Source of the DNA: Thermodesulfovibrionia bacterium
Lineage (GTDB): Bacteria > Nitrospirota > Thermodesulfovibrionia > UBA6902
DNA: 61,435 bases
Reading direction: 5' to 3'
NCBI GenBank assembly: GCA_020053105.1
Contig: JAGVNU010000066.1
Coordinates: 1 to 61,435 of the forward strand
Below are positions 53,242 through 61,435 of the stretch, one piece after another; the first letter of the stretch is position 1; each line of letters begins with the position of its first letter. The translations under genes were made by a program, and so were the position numbers. The notes under the pieces are model-generated. The model was not told the DNA's origin. It saw only the letters and a program-made list of their open reading frames with translations, and ran no database searches.

Positions 53242-53555
53242 TATTTCATGTCCTCCGTAAATGTCGTTTATTTAATCCCGGGGACTTAACTCTTCTCTTT
53301 GCGAGAAGAAACAGTGGTTTCATGACACATGATTCCTCATCCTCAGGATAAAAATAAATTGTACTGTCATTGGGGCAAAAAGAGCAAGGTCAGCGCTTAT
53401 AGCGCAAACCGGCAGGTGTGCCTCCTGCTCCGGTTTCTCCTTGAATTAAAACTTCAAACCATGTCATAATTGCCTTTATTTAAATTTGCCGTCTAACATC
53501 TTATGTCGGAGTACACGGATGTATCTCTTTCGTTATTCAGTATGGATTCCCTGAT
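53242..53555. other. 314-base divergent intergenic region
   Basis: No gene is visible between the divergent synthase and surA. It holds a small hairpin (CTTCTC/GAGAAG near 53293-53309), a predicted three-way junction (53385-53443) and a weak surA promoter candidate, TTGAAT (53441-53446) with CATAAT (53465-53470), 18 bases apart. Promoters for the 39-kb glycan locus must also start here. Confidence 0.5.
53385..53443. other. Predicted three-way-junction structure
   Basis: CAAGG (53385-53389) pairs with CCTTG (53439-53443). Inside are two hairpins: GCGCT (53393-53397) with AGCGC (53401-53405), and AAACCGG plus CAGG (53406-53416) with CCTG and CCGGTTT (53424-53427 and 53430-53436). All helices are read directly from the sequence. 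No known riboswitch consensus fits. The strand is undecided. Confidence 0.5.
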
Positions 53556-54527
53556 ATGAAAAAGACATTATTAATAACATGCTTCATGATTGCAGTACTT
53601 TCATGTCTTCTTCCGGGCGTTCACGCTGCCGAAGGCCCGGTTCTGCTTGACAGGGTTGTCGCCACTGTGAACGATGAGGTCATAACGTGGAGCGAACTGA
53701 TGAATGTGATAATTATTGACGGGAGGCAGTTGCTGGGCGGATTGACCGGAGAGGAAAGGGAGAATAAAATCAGGGAGGCTGAGCGGCCTGTTCTGAATAA
53801 TCTGATCGAGATGAAGCTTCAGATCCAGGAGGCCCGCAGAATGAACCTGGATGTGAATGCATCTGAAATAGACGGCGCCATCGAGGAGATCAGGACCAAA
53901 TACGGATTGACAGAGGAGACGCTTACAAACTCATTAAAGGCCGAAGGCCTCACTCCTGAAGATTACAGGGCCAGGCTGGCGGACCAGATTCTTTTGCAAA
54001 AGGTGATCAATTTCGCGGTCAGGAATAACGTCGCGGTTTCCGACAAGGAAATACAGCAATACTATGCAGACAATATCGGCGAATTTGACGGGGGTGAAAA
54101 AATCAGGATACGCCAGATATTTTTTGCTTTGCCCCAGGACAGCTCTCAAAAAGAGGTTGTCGAGGCAAAGGCCCGGGAGATAGCTCAGAGGATCAGCAGC
54201 GGAGAAGATTTCGCGAAGCTGGCCGGTGAATTTTCCGAGGACCAGAGCAGGGCATTCGGGGGGGACCTGGGGTATATCAGCCGGGGGAGCGCCCTGAAAG
54301 AGATTGAAGATGCTGCTGCTGCCCTGAATAAGGGAGAAGTCAGCAGCCCCTTCCGGAGTCCGGCAGGCCTCCATATAATAAAGCTCGAAGACAGAATAGA
54401 AGGCGGGGGGATAGACAAGGTCAGAGATAAAATCAGAGAGACCCTCCTTCAGAAGGCCTTTGAAGTCAGATACCGCGAATGGAAAGCGGGGCTGAGAGAG
54501 AAAGCATTTATAGAAATAAAACTGTAA
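53556..54527 (+). CDS. surA: SurA-like periplasmic peptidyl-prolyl isomerase
   Basis: The 323-residue protein is a periplasmic chaperone for outer-membrane proteins. A signal peptide (MKKTLLITCFMIAVLSCLLP, cleavage near GVHA-AEG) precedes a SurA_N-type helical domain (ATVNDEVITWSELMNVIIID) and one parvulin PPIC domain (about residues 180-285, FSEDQSRAFGGDLGYISRGS). Full SurA has two parvulin domains; this one has one, so it is a PrsA/SurA hybrid in layout. It is the first plus-strand gene after the glycan locus. Confidence 0.85.
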   Translation: MKKTLLITCFMIAVLSCLLPGVHAAEGPVLLDRVVATVNDEVITWSELMNVIIIDGRQLLGGLTGEERENKIREAERPVLNNLIEMKLQIQEARRMNLDVNASEIDGAIEEIRTKYGLTEETLTNSLKAEGLTPEDYRARLADQILLQKVINFAVRNNVAVSDKEIQQYYADNIGEFDGGEKIRIRQIFFALPQDSSQKEVVEAKAREIAQRISSGEDFAKLAGEFSEDQSRAFGGDLGYISRGSALKEIEDAAAALNKGEVSSPFRSPAGLHIIKLEDRIEGGGIDKVRDKIRETLLQKAFEVRYREWKAGLREKAFIEIKL

Positions 54528-54533
54528 TATTTT

Positions 54534-54557
54534 AGGGACGCGGCATGCCGTGCCCCT
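54534..54557. repeat. Intergenic palindromic element (GTAGGGG family)
   Basis: AGGGACGCGGC (54534-54544) is mirrored around AT by GCCGTGCCCCT (54547-54557) with one mismatch and one G-T. It fills the 53-base gap between surA and guaB. Its half-site resembles the copy inside guaA (AGGGGCACGGC). Confidence 0.8.
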
Positions 54558-54580
54558 GCTTTGCATAAGGAGTAAATATA

Positions 54581-56041
54581 ATGTTAGAGGACAATGTAAA
54601 AATCGGTCTTACCTTTGACGATGTACTTTTGGTGCCCGACAAATCGGACATCCTTCCCGGAGATGCTGATGTAAGCACGCAGCTTACAAAAAACATACGT
54701 ATTAATGTACCGATAATAAGCGCGGCAATGGATACAGTGACAGAAGCCAAACTCGCCGTTGCCATAGCAAGGGAAGGGGGCATGGGCATTATTCACCGTG
54801 CCATGTCGGTAGCAGAACAGGTGGTGGAAGTGGACAAGGTAAAGAAATCTGAAAGCGGTATGATTTCCGACCCTATCACCCTGCAGCCGGAGGAAAAGAT
54901 CTACAAGGCGCTTGCCATCATGGAGAAGTACAGGATTTCAGGTGTCCCTATTACGAAGGGGAAGAAACTCGTGGGAATTCTGACTAACAGGGACCTTAAA
55001 TTTGAGACGAACTTTCAGAAAAAGGCCTCGGAAGTCATGACCAAAAAGGGCCTTGTGACTGCCCGTGGAGGTATTACCCTTGATGAGGCCAAAGAAATAC
55101 TGCATAAACACAAGATCGAAAAACTGCCGATTGTGGATAGTAAGATGGCTTTGATAGGACTTATAACTATAAAGGATATTGAAAAGAGGGAAAAATATCC
55201 CAATGCCTGCAAGGATTCCCTGGGTAGGCTCAGGGTCGGTGGAGCAATCGGGGTAGGCGCAGACGCACTCAATCGCGCCGCGGCCTTAATCAAGGCGGGA
55301 GTGGACCTTATCGCTATTGATACCGCGCACGGTCATTCCAAAAGGGTCATCTCCACGGTCAAAGAATTAAGGAATAGGTTCCCTGATATTGAAATTATCG
55401 CAGGGAACGTGGCCACCGGGGAGGCAACAAGAGACCTGATCAATGCCGGAGCCAGCGCGGTCAAGATAGGGGTCGGCCCCGGTTCCATATGCACGACAAG
55501 GATTATAGCAGGCGCAGGGGTACCGCAGCTTACGGCAATAAAAGAATGCTCTGAGGTTGCCGAGGCGTTGAACATCCCTGTCATTGCCGACGGCGGTATC
55601 AAGTTTTCCGGAGATGTGACAAAGGCAATTGCTGCAGGAGCCAACTCCGTGATGATAGGCGGCCTGTTTGCAGGCACCGATGAGAGCCCCGGAGAGCACA
55701 TGCTTTTTCAGGGAAGGACGTACAAGGTATACAGGGGCATGGGTTCATTGGGCGCTATGCAGGCAGGCAGCAAGGACAGGTATGGCCAGGAGAAGGTAGA
55801 GAGCAAGAAACTCGTGCCTGAAGGGGTTGAAGGCAGGGTCCCTTATAAAGGCCCGCTTTCAGCGAGCATCCATCAGCTTGTCGGCGGGCTGAGGTCCGGG
55901 ATGGGTTATTGCGGATGTAAGAATATTGAAGATCTCCGCAAAAATTCCAGGTTCATAAGAATAACACCCGCAGGATTAAAAGAGAGTCACGTTCATGATG
56001 TGACGGTCACTAAAGAGGCGCCGAATTATAGTCCGGATTAG
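54581..56041 (+). CDS. guaB: Inosine-5'-monophosphate dehydrogenase
   Basis: IMPDH oxidises IMP to XMP, the first committed step to GMP. The 486-residue protein has the TIM barrel interrupted by a CBS pair (about residues 90-205; [20 protein letters not shown]). The catalytic loop [20 protein letters not shown] holds the active-site Cys (about residue 305). [11 protein letters not shown] and the C-terminal flap are also present. AAGGAG lies just upstream of the ATG. It is followed by guaA, the next enzyme of the pathway. Confidence 0.97.
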   Translation: MLEDNVKIGLTFDDVLLVPDKSDILPGDADVSTQLTKNIRINVPIISAAMDTVTEAKLAVAIAREGGMGIIHRAMSVAEQVVEVDKVKKSESGMISDPITLQPEEKIYKALAIMEKYRISGVPITKGKKLVGILTNRDLKFETNFQKKASEVMTKKGLVTARGGITLDEAKEILHKHKIEKLPIVDSKMALIGLITIKDIEKREKYPNACKDSLGRLRVGGAIGVGADALNRAAALIKAGVDLIAIDTAHGHSKRVISTVKELRNRFPDIEIIAGNVATGEATRDLINAGASAVKIGVGPGSICTTRIIAGAGVPQLTAIKECSEVAEALNIPVIADGGIKFSGDVTKAIAAGANSVMIGGLFAGTDESPGEHMLFQGRTYKVYRGMGSLGAMQAGSKDRYGQEKVESKKLVPEGVEGRVPYKGPLSASIHQLVGGLRSGMGYCGCKNIEDLRKNSRFIRITPAGLKESHVHDVTVTKEAPNYSPD

Positions 56042-56173
56042 ATGAAAATAAAAGATGAAAAATACGCAGGAAAAGTTGATCGGTAATATTTCCTGATCTT
56101 GCATTTCACTTTTCTCATTAATGCCGCCGGATGTATAAGTAATTAATTCAGGGTAAAGGATTTTTTAAACGTT

Positions 56174-57745
56174 ATGGAATTTAAAGAGAAAATACTCGTA
56201 CTCGATTTCGGCTCCCAATACACCCAGCTTATAGCAAGGAGGGTGAGGGAGCAGAAGGTTTATTCGGAAATACTTCCCTATAATGTCACCATCGACAGGA
56301 TAAGGGAATTCGCACCGAAGGGAATAATACTCTCCGGAGGGCCGTCAAGCGTTTATGATAAGGACGCGCCTTTGCCAGACAAGGCGATCTTCAGTCTCGG
56401 CGTTCCGATTTTAGGTATCTGTTACGGAATGCAGCTTATGGCCCGCATGCTCGGCGGCAAAGTAGCCAAGGCGGCGAAGAGGGAATACGGACGCGCGGAA
56501 CTCATTATTGATGATGATTCGGATTTATTGAAAGGAATCGGAATGACACGTCGCAGGGGCACGGCGAGCCGCGCCCCTAATGTTGTATGGATGTCTCACG
56601 GCGACAGGATTGAGAAATATCCCGCGGGCTTCGTAAAGATCGCCCACACGGACAATTCACCGGTGGCGGCAATGGCGGACAGGAAGAGGCGGTTCTTTGC
56701 CCTTCAATTCCATCCCGAAGTCGTACACACTGAAAACGGCACAAAGCTGTTAAAAAACTTTGTGTTCAATATCAGCAAATGCAGACCTCTTTGGACGATG
56801 AAGTCATTTATAGAGACCACCGTGCAGGAGATAAGGGAAAAGGCTGGAAAGGACAAAGTCGTCTGCGCCATCAGCGGCGGCGTTGATTCCGCGGTGACAG
56901 CCGTGCTGATGAACAAGGCGATTGGAAAGCAGCTGACTTGTATATTCGTTGACAACGGTGTGTTGAGAAAAGGCGAGGCAGTGAAGGTGGAGACCATGCT
57001 GAAGAAACACTTCCGCATGAACATCATTTGTGTGGACGCTGCGGACAGGTTTTTAAAGAAATTGAATAACGTCTCTGACCCTGAGAGGAAGCGGAAGATT
57101 ATAGGCAATGAATTTATCCATGTGTTTCAGGAAGAGGCGAAGAAGATTAAAGACACCACATACCTTGCGCAGGGGACTCTTTATCCCGATGTCATTGAGA
57201 GCATCTCATTTAAGGGCCCATCTGCCATGATAAAGAGCCATCACAACGTGGGCGGGCTGCTGAAGAACATGAAGCTTAAATTGATTGAACCGCTCCGCGA
57301 GCTATTCAAAGACGAGGTCCGCGTTTTAGGGCGTGAACTTGGAATGCCTGAGGAAATTATCAGCCGTCATCCGTTTCCGGGCCCTGGTCTTGCGATCAGG
57401 ATTATCGGCGCGGTTACCCCTGTAAGGGCTGAGATCCTGCGGCAGGCTGACGCGATTGTCCTTGAAGAAATAAAAAGCGCAGGGCTTTACGATAAGGTGT
57501 GGCAGGCGTTTGCCGTGCTGCTGCCCATCAAAACCGTAGGGGTCATGGGTGATGAAAGGACGTATGAAAACGTAGTCGCCGTGCGAGCGGTAAAGAGCGT
57601 TGACGGTATGACCGCGGACTGGGCCCAAATCCCATATGAAGTCCTCGGCATTATCTCAAACAGGATCATCAATGAAGTGAAGGGCGTCAACCGGGTAGTA
57701 TTTGATATAAGTTCAAAGCCCCCGAGCACTATTGAATGGGAGTAA
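56174..57745 (+). CDS. guaA: GMP synthase (glutamine-hydrolysing)
   Basis: GuaA aminates XMP to GMP. The 523-residue protein has a class I amidotransferase domain ([22 protein letters not shown] with the nucleophilic Cys at about residue 86; catalytic FHPEVVHT) and the ATP pyrophosphatase domain ([16 protein letters not shown]-loop). The C-terminal dimerisation domain is complete. Around residues 124-135 the segment [12 protein letters not shown] is encoded by an inserted palindrome between KGIG and NVVWMSHGD; relatives join these directly. The insertion is in frame and adds about 12 residues in the glutaminase domain. The gene lies 132 bases after guaB. Confidence 0.96.
   Translation: MEFKEKILVLDFGSQYTQLIARRVREQKVYSEILPYNVTIDRIREFAPKGIILSGGPSSVYDKDAPLPDKAIFSLGVPILGICYGMQLMARMLGGKVAKAAKREYGRAELIIDDDSDLLKGIGMTRRRGTASRAPNVVWMSHGDRIEKYPAGFVKIAHTDNSPVAAMADRKRRFFALQFHPEVVHTENGTKLLKNFVFNISKCRPLWTMKSFIETTVQEIREKAGKDKVVCAISGGVDSAVTAVLMNKAIGKQLTCIFVDNGVLRKGEAVKVETMLKKHFRMNIICVDAADRFLKKLNNVSDPERKRKIIGNEFIHVFQEEAKKIKDTTYLAQGTLYPDVIESISFKGPSAMIKSHHNVGGLLKNMKLKLIEPLRELFKDEVRVLGRELGMPEEIISRHPFPGPGLAIRIIGAVTPVRAEILRQADAIVLEEIKSAGLYDKVWQAFAVLLPIKTVGVMGDERTYENVVAVRAVKSVDGMTADWAQIPYEVLGIISNRIINEVKGVNRVVFDISSKPPSTIEWE
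56555..56578. repeat. Palindromic element inside guaA
   Basis: AGGGGCACGGC (56555-56565) pairs with GCCGCGCCCCT (56568-56578) around GA, with one mismatch. It lies in frame in guaA and belongs to the same family as the intergenic copies at 33297 and 54534. Confidence 0.85.
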
Positions 57746-57749
57746 TACT

Positions 57750-58466
57750 ATGGAAGAGCGGATTCAGAAGATATTAGCAAAATGCGGTATTGCCTCTAGA
57801 CGGAAGGCCGAGGAGATGATACTGGAGGGGCTGGTAAAAGTGAACGGGAAGCCGGCGGTGCTCGGAATGAAGGCCGATCTTGACAGGGACCATATCAAGG
57901 TCAGGGGCAAGCTCCTGGGGTCTGCAGAGACGAAGGTATACCTGGCATTTAACAAGCCTGTTGCCTGCCTCACCTCAATGAGCGATGAAGAAGGAAGACC
58001 CACGGTCAAAGATTATTTGAAACGCATCAGGATGCAGGTTTTCCCGGTCGGCCGTCTTGATTTTAATTCGGAAGGCCTTCTTATTCTGACCAATGACGGC
58101 GAGCTTGCAAACGCCATCCTGCATCCAAAGAACAAGATCCCCAAGCTGTACCGCGTGAAGGTTGACGCCTTTCCTGACGATCAGGACATAATGAAACTGG
58201 AAAAGGGGATCATGCTTGATGACGGCATCACAGCTCCCGCAAAGGTAAGGCTTGTCAAAAAGCTGAAGGCCAATTCCTGGATGGACATCACTATATATGA
58301 AGGAAGAAAGCGGCAGGTCAGGAGGATGTTTGAGCGTATAGGCCATTCTGTCTCAAAGCTTGTACGGCTAAGGATAAACGGCCTTTCCCTGGGGGACCTC
58401 AAGCCTGGGGAGTATCGTTATCTTACCCCGGAGGAAGTTAAGAAGTTGAAGGAAGAAGTGCTGTGA
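57750..58466 (+). CDS. rluB: Pseudouridine synthase, RluB/RsuA family
   Basis: ATG at 57750 was chosen: GGGAG lies 7 bases upstream, and it begins 4 bases after the guaA stop. The frame is open upstream into guaA but only through the overlap. The 238-residue protein has an S4 RNA-binding domain (ERIQKILAKCGIASRRKAEE) and a catalytic domain with the Asp in FPVGRLDFNSEGLLILTNDG, then KLYRVKVDA and GRKRQVRRMFERIGH. The family modifies 23S (RluB/E/F) or 16S (RsuA) rRNA; RluB is the most likely subtype. Confidence 0.9.
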   Translation: MEERIQKILAKCGIASRRKAEEMILEGLVKVNGKPAVLGMKADLDRDHIKVRGKLLGSAETKVYLAFNKPVACLTSMSDEEGRPTVKDYLKRIRMQVFPVGRLDFNSEGLLILTNDGELANAILHPKNKIPKLYRVKVDAFPDDQDIMKLEKGIMLDDGITAPAKVRLVKKLKANSWMDITIYEGRKRQVRRMFERIGHSVSKLVRLRINGLSLGDLKPGEYRYLTPEEVKKLKEEVL

Positions 58467-58553
58467 CGTATTTGATTCACTCCTGGCGCTAATCTTTTCC
58501 AACAGTTTTATCTAATACCTGCTTATGAATCTTCTGGTCCCATATTCCATGCA

Positions 58554-58572
58554 TGTACCATATTATGGTACA
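58554..58572. promoter_or_regulatory. 19-bp palindromic operator before the XRE gene
   Basis: TGTACCATATTATGGTACA (58554-58572) is a perfect palindrome around a central T, 11 bases before the start codon of the XRE regulator. Such placement fits an autorepressor operator. Confidence 0.75.
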
Positions 58573-58583
58573 CTATATTTGCC

Positions 58584-58958
58584 ATGAGAATATCGCTCGA
58601 AATAATTAAAGACAAGTGCCGTCAGCAGAATATTACGCTCTCTGAACTGCTTAAGCAGGCAGGGGTAAGCCGCAATGCGTTTTATACATTAGCGCGTGTG
58701 GATTTTGTCTTACCTAAATCTATCAGGGCTATTGCGAAGAGACTGAATATATCTCCTTCAGAAATTCTTACGGAGGATAATAAAGAGATTGAAAAGATGA
58801 AGCTTTTACTAAATAAAGTAGAAGGTATAGCCAGGAAATACAAAAATATTGATCAGGACAATATCCGGCATACGTTATTATTACTGCAGGAACCGCCAGT
58901 TGAACGTTTAAGGAGGGCCTTGACCCGTGGTCAAAAACCTGATATTCACAAAAAATGA
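58584..58958 (+). CDS. XRE-family HTH regulator (probable antitoxin)
   Basis: The 124-residue protein has a Cro/CI-type helix-turn-helix in its first half (NITLSELLKQAGVSRNAFYT, about residues 16-35; IAKRLNISPSEILTEDN). The C-terminal half is charged and helical. It starts 11 bases after a perfect palindrome and overlaps the nucleotidyltransferase gene by 32 bases, with the downstream ribosome-binding site inside its coding sequence. The pairing suggests an antitoxin/autorepressor, though a plain regulator is possible. Confidence 0.78.
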   Translation: MRISLEIIKDKCRQQNITLSELLKQAGVSRNAFYTLARVDFVLPKSIRAIAKRLNISPSEILTEDNKEIEKMKLLLNKVEGIARKYKNIDQDNIRHTLLLLQEPPVERLRRALTRGQKPDIHKK

Positions 58959-59394
58959 AATTCGCTTTCTGCGGGAATTAGTTCGCCATAAGGTTGATTT
59001 CATGATTATCGGCCTGTCAGCGGCCGCTTTACAAGGTGCTCCGGTTGTTACTCAAGATATTGATCTTTGGTTTGCAGATTTGGCCGATACCCGGTTAACT
59101 AAAGCCTTAAAAAAAGTAAAATCCATTTACGTCCCTCCCATAGGAAACAATCCTCCTATGTTCGCCGGAGACGACGCTAAGCTTTTTGTCATTGTAACTC
59201 ATGTACATGGTTTGGGCGAATATGCCCAGGTCAAAAAACAGGCGATAAAAATATCTCTGGATGATTTTAAAGTGTCGGTACTGCCACTTGAGTTGATTAT
59301 TAAAAGCAAACAGGCGGCTGCCCGTAAAAAAGATAAACTCGTGCTGCCTGTGCTAAAGGATGTGTTGAAGACAATTAAATCGGTAAAGCAGTAA
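58927..59394 (+). CDS. Nucleotidyltransferase-like protein (probable toxin)
   Basis: The 155-residue protein has the minimal nucleotidyltransferase signature: DFMIIGLSAAALQGAPVVTQ followed by DIDLWF, the G-S...T-DID pattern found in AbiEii/DUF6036-like proteins, then a conserved downstream acidic/Leu-rich segment (VSVLPLELIIKSKQAA). The GTG start at 58927 follows AAGGAGG (58910-58916). With the XRE partner it resembles AbiE/MenTA-type toxin-antitoxin pairs in which the enzyme nucleotidylates tRNA or other targets. Activity is inferred. Confidence 0.75.
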   Translation: MVKNLIFTKNEIRFLRELVRHKVDFMIIGLSAAALQGAPVVTQDIDLWFADLADTRLTKALKKVKSIYVPPIGNNPPMFAGDDAKLFVIVTHVHGLGEYAQVKKQAIKISLDDFKVSVLPLELIIKSKQAAARKKDKLVLPVLKDVLKTIKSVKQ

Positions 59395-59405
59395 CCATAG
59401 GATGT

Positions 59406-60371
59406 TCATGGGTATATGGCATTAAACAACTTATTTGCCTGCTCATTATCAAGGGTTTTCAGTATCTTGTATTCATCTAATGCAGGACCTTTATCATCTT
59501 CTAAAATATAAGTAAGACCCAGCTTAAGGTGTACCATTGCATCATCGGGATTGATCCTGATTGAATATTTGAAGGCTTCTATCGCTTCCTGATATCTGCC
59601 CAATTCCCAATAGGCAACCCCAAGATTAGTATGTACTTCTGCCCGGTCAGGAGTGATCCTGATCGAATACTTGAAGGCATCTATTGCCTCATGATAATTA
59701 CCCGATTTCAAATATGCAAATCCAAGATTATAATGTGCGCTTTTATGATCAACTTTAATCCTAATCGCCTGCTTGAAAGCATCTATTGCTTCCTGATATT
59801 TGCCCCATTCACAATAGGCAATACCAATACCATTGGATGATACATTTGCATAATCAGGGTTAATCTCGATTGTTTTCTTGTACGCATCTATTGCTTCCTG
59901 ATATTTTTCCAATCTTCCATATGCAACGCCAAGATGATAATGCGCTTTTGCATAATCCGGTTTATTCATAATTGCGTGCTTGAAGGCATCTACTGCTTCC
60001 TTATACTTACCCAACCGCAAATATAGAAACCCAAGATTATTGTGAGCTTTTGCATTGCCGGGATTATTCCTAATTGCCTGCTCGAAGGCATCAACTGCCT
60101 TCTTATACTGTCTTAATTCTTCATAGGAAAGCCCAAGATTATAGTGTGCAACTAAATAATCAACTGGTAACAATTTGATTGCCTGATTGTAGGCATCGTC
60201 TGCTTTCTGATACTTACCTAATTTCCCATAAGCAAATCCAATCCGTTGGTGTGCTTCTACATAGTCAGGTTTAATCATGATGGCCTGCTTGAAGGCATCT
60301 ATTGCTTCCTGATACTTGCTCAAGTTCAAATAAGTAATACCAAGGTTGAAATAATAAACTTCATCTTTCAT
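59406..60371 (-). CDS. Tetratricopeptide-repeat protein
   Basis: The 321-residue protein consists of about eight 34-residue TPR units, each with the A-x-x-x-L-G/A-x-x-Y-x-x-A pattern (for example NLGFLYLRLGKYKEAVDAFK and NLGVAYWELGRYQEAIEAFK). The DNA shows the repeats as periodic near-identical 102-base blocks. TPRs are protein-binding scaffolds; the partner is unknown. ATG at 60371 was chosen over a TTG at 60428, whose extra residues are not TPR. Neither has a strong ribosome-binding site. No signal peptide is evident. Confidence 0.85.
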   Translation of the reverse strand: MKDEVYYFNLGITYLNLSKYQEAIDAFKQAIMIKPDYVEAHQRIGFAYGKLGKYQKADDAYNQAIKLLPVDYLVAHYNLGLSYEELRQYKKAVDAFEQAIRNNPGNAKAHNNLGFLYLRLGKYKEAVDAFKHAIMNKPDYAKAHYHLGVAYGRLEKYQEAIDAYKKTIEINPDYANVSSNGIGIAYCEWGKYQEAIDAFKQAIRIKVDHKSAHYNLGFAYLKSGNYHEAIDAFKYSIRITPDRAEVHTNLGVAYWELGRYQEAIEAFKYSIRINPDDAMVHLKLGLTYILEDDKGPALDEYKILKTLDNEQANKLFNAIYP

Positions 60372-60449
60372 CTCATTATTAAAATTCCTTTTACCAACGA
60401 CGATAATAGATAGATTAATAAATAACAATAAAACATGGACAGGCTCATT

Positions 60450-60914
60450 TTATTTAAGGGATTTCAAGCTATTTAGCTGTTGCACTACTCCTTGTTCGAT
60501 GTCTTTTGATAGCACAGAGAGTCCTTTCGTTAAAATCAGGGAAACTGTTTCATCAAATGTATTTTTAAGTTTCGCCTGTTCAGCTAATCTGATATTTTTC
60601 AATAATTCCGTTGGAACATAAGCCCTCAACTCCCCCAAACTATCTGCCTTGAACTTTGCAGAGGTCGAAGAATTAGATTTCCATCCTGGTAATCCGATCA
60701 ACCTTCCCCGTGCGCTATGAATAAATATCAATTTGGGCTTATTATAGACTTCATCTCTTATATTTTTTTCAATAGTTTGGGCATGCGATTGAATAGGGTC
60801 TTGTGCGCTGCTGGAAACCTTACGTTTATCTAACGCAATTCGAGCAATCTCTTTTGCGCTAATAGGTTTCCCCACTTCTTTAAGAATTTCATTTGCCGCT
60901 TCTTGGATAGTCAT
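60450..60914 (-). CDS. HARE-HTH domain protein
   Basis: The 154-residue protein starts with a HARE-HTH-like winged helix (TIQEAANEILKEVGKPISAK, EIARIALDKRKV, then FIHSARGRLIGLPGW, about residues 1-78), the domain found in RpoE-delta, restriction factors and chromatin proteins. The remainder is helical with LGELRAYVPTELLKNIRLAE, which could be a ribbon-helix-helix-like or coiled segment. Role unknown; such proteins often accompany restriction or DNA-modification genes, none of which is visible here. Confidence 0.7.
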   Translation of the reverse strand: MTIQEAANEILKEVGKPISAKEIARIALDKRKVSSSAQDPIQSHAQTIEKNIRDEVYNKPKLIFIHSARGRLIGLPGWKSNSSTSAKFKADSLGELRAYVPTELLKNIRLAEQAKLKNTFDETVSLILTKGLSVLSKDIEQGVVQQLNSLKSLK

Positions 60915-61029
60915 TACATCATCTCCTTTCTGCCTTACTTAATTGTTGTCTTAAAATCAGATTAGCAGGAATGAGAGCTATTGTCAAGCGAAATGTTATT
61001 TCTTTTGCTCCGGTAGTGTAATACTCCAC

Positions 61030-61064
61030 AGAGGAAAAAACATTTGTTTTTTCCTCTCTTTTTT
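61030..61064. terminator. Bidirectional intrinsic terminator
   Basis: AGAGGAAAAAACA (61030-61042) and TGTTTTTTCCTCT (61045-61057) are perfect complements around a two-base TT centre; CTTTTTT follows on the plus strand and A-rich sequence within the stem would serve the other direction. The 350-base spacer around it otherwise shows only a palindrome, AAAATCCGGATTTT (61098-61111), and a weak small frame. Confidence 0.75.
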
Positions 61065-61154
61065 GTATAGTAAAAAACACTTTGTTTTAACGACGTTAAA
61101 AATCCGGATTTTAAAGGGGTTTTTTCCGCACCTTGATTCACCAGGAATGAGTGC

Positions 61155-61301
61155 ATGAAAAAGAAAACCGTTGCCGTCTATGCTAGGGGATCATCGAAAA
61201 AGATGCAGCAGTTGAAGGAGAAGGATATAGAGTTAGAAGAAAGAAGAATGCATTCCAGAGAGATAGTTATGCAGTTTTATGAACTAGCTCATACATATTG
61301 A
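61155..61301 (+). CDS. Small 48-residue ORF, uncertain
   Basis: ATG at 61155 opens a 48-residue frame starting MKKKTVAVYARGSSKKMQQL, slightly reminiscent of the start of serine recombinases (VAVYAR-S). It is too short for one and converges with, and overlaps, the antitoxin gene by 35 bases. It may be a recombinase remnant or chance. No ribosome-binding site is evident. Confidence 0.25.
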   Translation: MKKKTVAVYARGSSKKMQQLKEKDIELEERRMHSREIVMQFYELAHTY

Positions 61302-61435
61302 CTTCTTTATTAATTCTTGATGCTAGGCTGTCTTCTTCGATATCGAGGTCATAATCCATCTGAAGGCCAAGCCAAAACTGTGGAGACATGTCGAAGTAGT
61401 GCGCCAGACGAAGGGCTGTGTCAGCTGTAATCCTC
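61267..61435 (-). CDS. higA: HigA-type XRE antitoxin, C-terminal part (partial)
   Basis: The gene continues beyond the right end. The visible 55 residues begin RITADTALRLAHYFDMSPQF and continue WLGLQMDYDLDIEEDSLASR. This is the end of the helix-turn-helix and the conserved tail of HigA/VapI-family antitoxins (TA-x-RL-x-x-x-F-x-x-S-x-x-FW-x-x-LQ-x-x-YDL). A HigB toxin gene would be expected just outside the window, upstream of this gene. Confidence 0.85.
   Translation of the reverse strand, partial: RITADTALRLAHYFDMSPQFWLGLQMDYDLDIEEDSLASRINKEVNMYELVHKTA

Noticed and set aside
53378..53445. c-di-GMP (GEMM) riboswitch
   Set aside because: GCGCAAACC is slightly similar, but the GNRA loop, its receptor and the overall GEMM layout are absent.
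59406..60371. Regularly repeated DNA, considered as CRISPR or satellite
   Set aside because: The period is 102 bases and every unit translates into a TPR motif in one frame, so the repeats are protein repeats.
60962..61156. 64-residue minus-strand frame near the right end
   Set aside because: It reads through the perfect terminator hairpin at 61030-61057, so it is unlikely to be coding.

Overview
The window comes from a Gram-negative bacterium, most likely Nitrospirota or a nearby deep-branching phylum. That placement is an inference from gene order, protein flavour and dispersed GTAGGGG...CCCCTAC palindromes; no 16S gene is present.

Left part (1-13,700, + strand): the end of tuf, rpmG, tRNA-Trp(CCA), secE, nusG, rplK, rplA, rplJ, rplL, rpoB and rpoC in the classical order. 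Regulatory RNA structure is visible before rplJ and between rplL and rpoB. rplA carries a one-base frameshift in a short A run. After a strong hairpin behind rpoC come a Mut7-C RNase-like protein and a two-TM/RCK ion channel.

Middle part (13,700-53,241, almost entirely - strand): a 39.5-kb surface-glycan locus of about 28 genes. It holds (i) an apparently complete legionaminic-acid pathway (LegB, LegC, LegH, LegI, LegG, a PtmE-like CBS/nucleotidyltransferase, a PtmA-like SDR, a Gfo/Idh oxidoreductase and LegF), followed by a Wzx-type flippase; (ii) a second nonulosonate branch (a NeuB-like synthase without SAF domain and a cytidylyltransferase-HAD phosphatase fusion resembling the layout of animal CMAS); (iii) an unusual set between 41 and 51 kb: a deoxyhypusine-synthase-like protein, an RfaE2-like nucleotidyltransferase, a reversed nucleotidyltransferase-PfkB fusion, two paralogous SPASM-type radical SAM proteins, an orphan TPP-dependent E1 alpha/beta pair, a GT2, a TIM-barrel isomerase and two membrane/winged-helix proteins; (iv) four B12-binding-type radical SAM proteins; and (v) large membrane proteins resembling GT-C glycosyltransferases plus capsule-type transferases. 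A RelE-type toxin-antitoxin pair sits between two paralogous membrane proteins. The best candidate for an undescribed system is set (iii) together with (ii): it looks like a pathway for an unusual, possibly branched or C-modified, activated sugar.

Right part (53,242-61,435): divergent housekeeping genes (SurA-like PPIase, guaB, guaA, an RluB-type pseudouridine synthase), then an accessory tail with an XRE/nucleotidyltransferase pair under a 19-bp palindromic operator, a TPR protein, a HARE-HTH protein, a bidirectional terminator and a HigA-type antitoxin cut by the window end.

A palindromic repeat family recurs across the window, both between genes and, strikingly, in frame inside two protein genes (the Mut7-C gene and guaA), where each copy adds about 12 residues.
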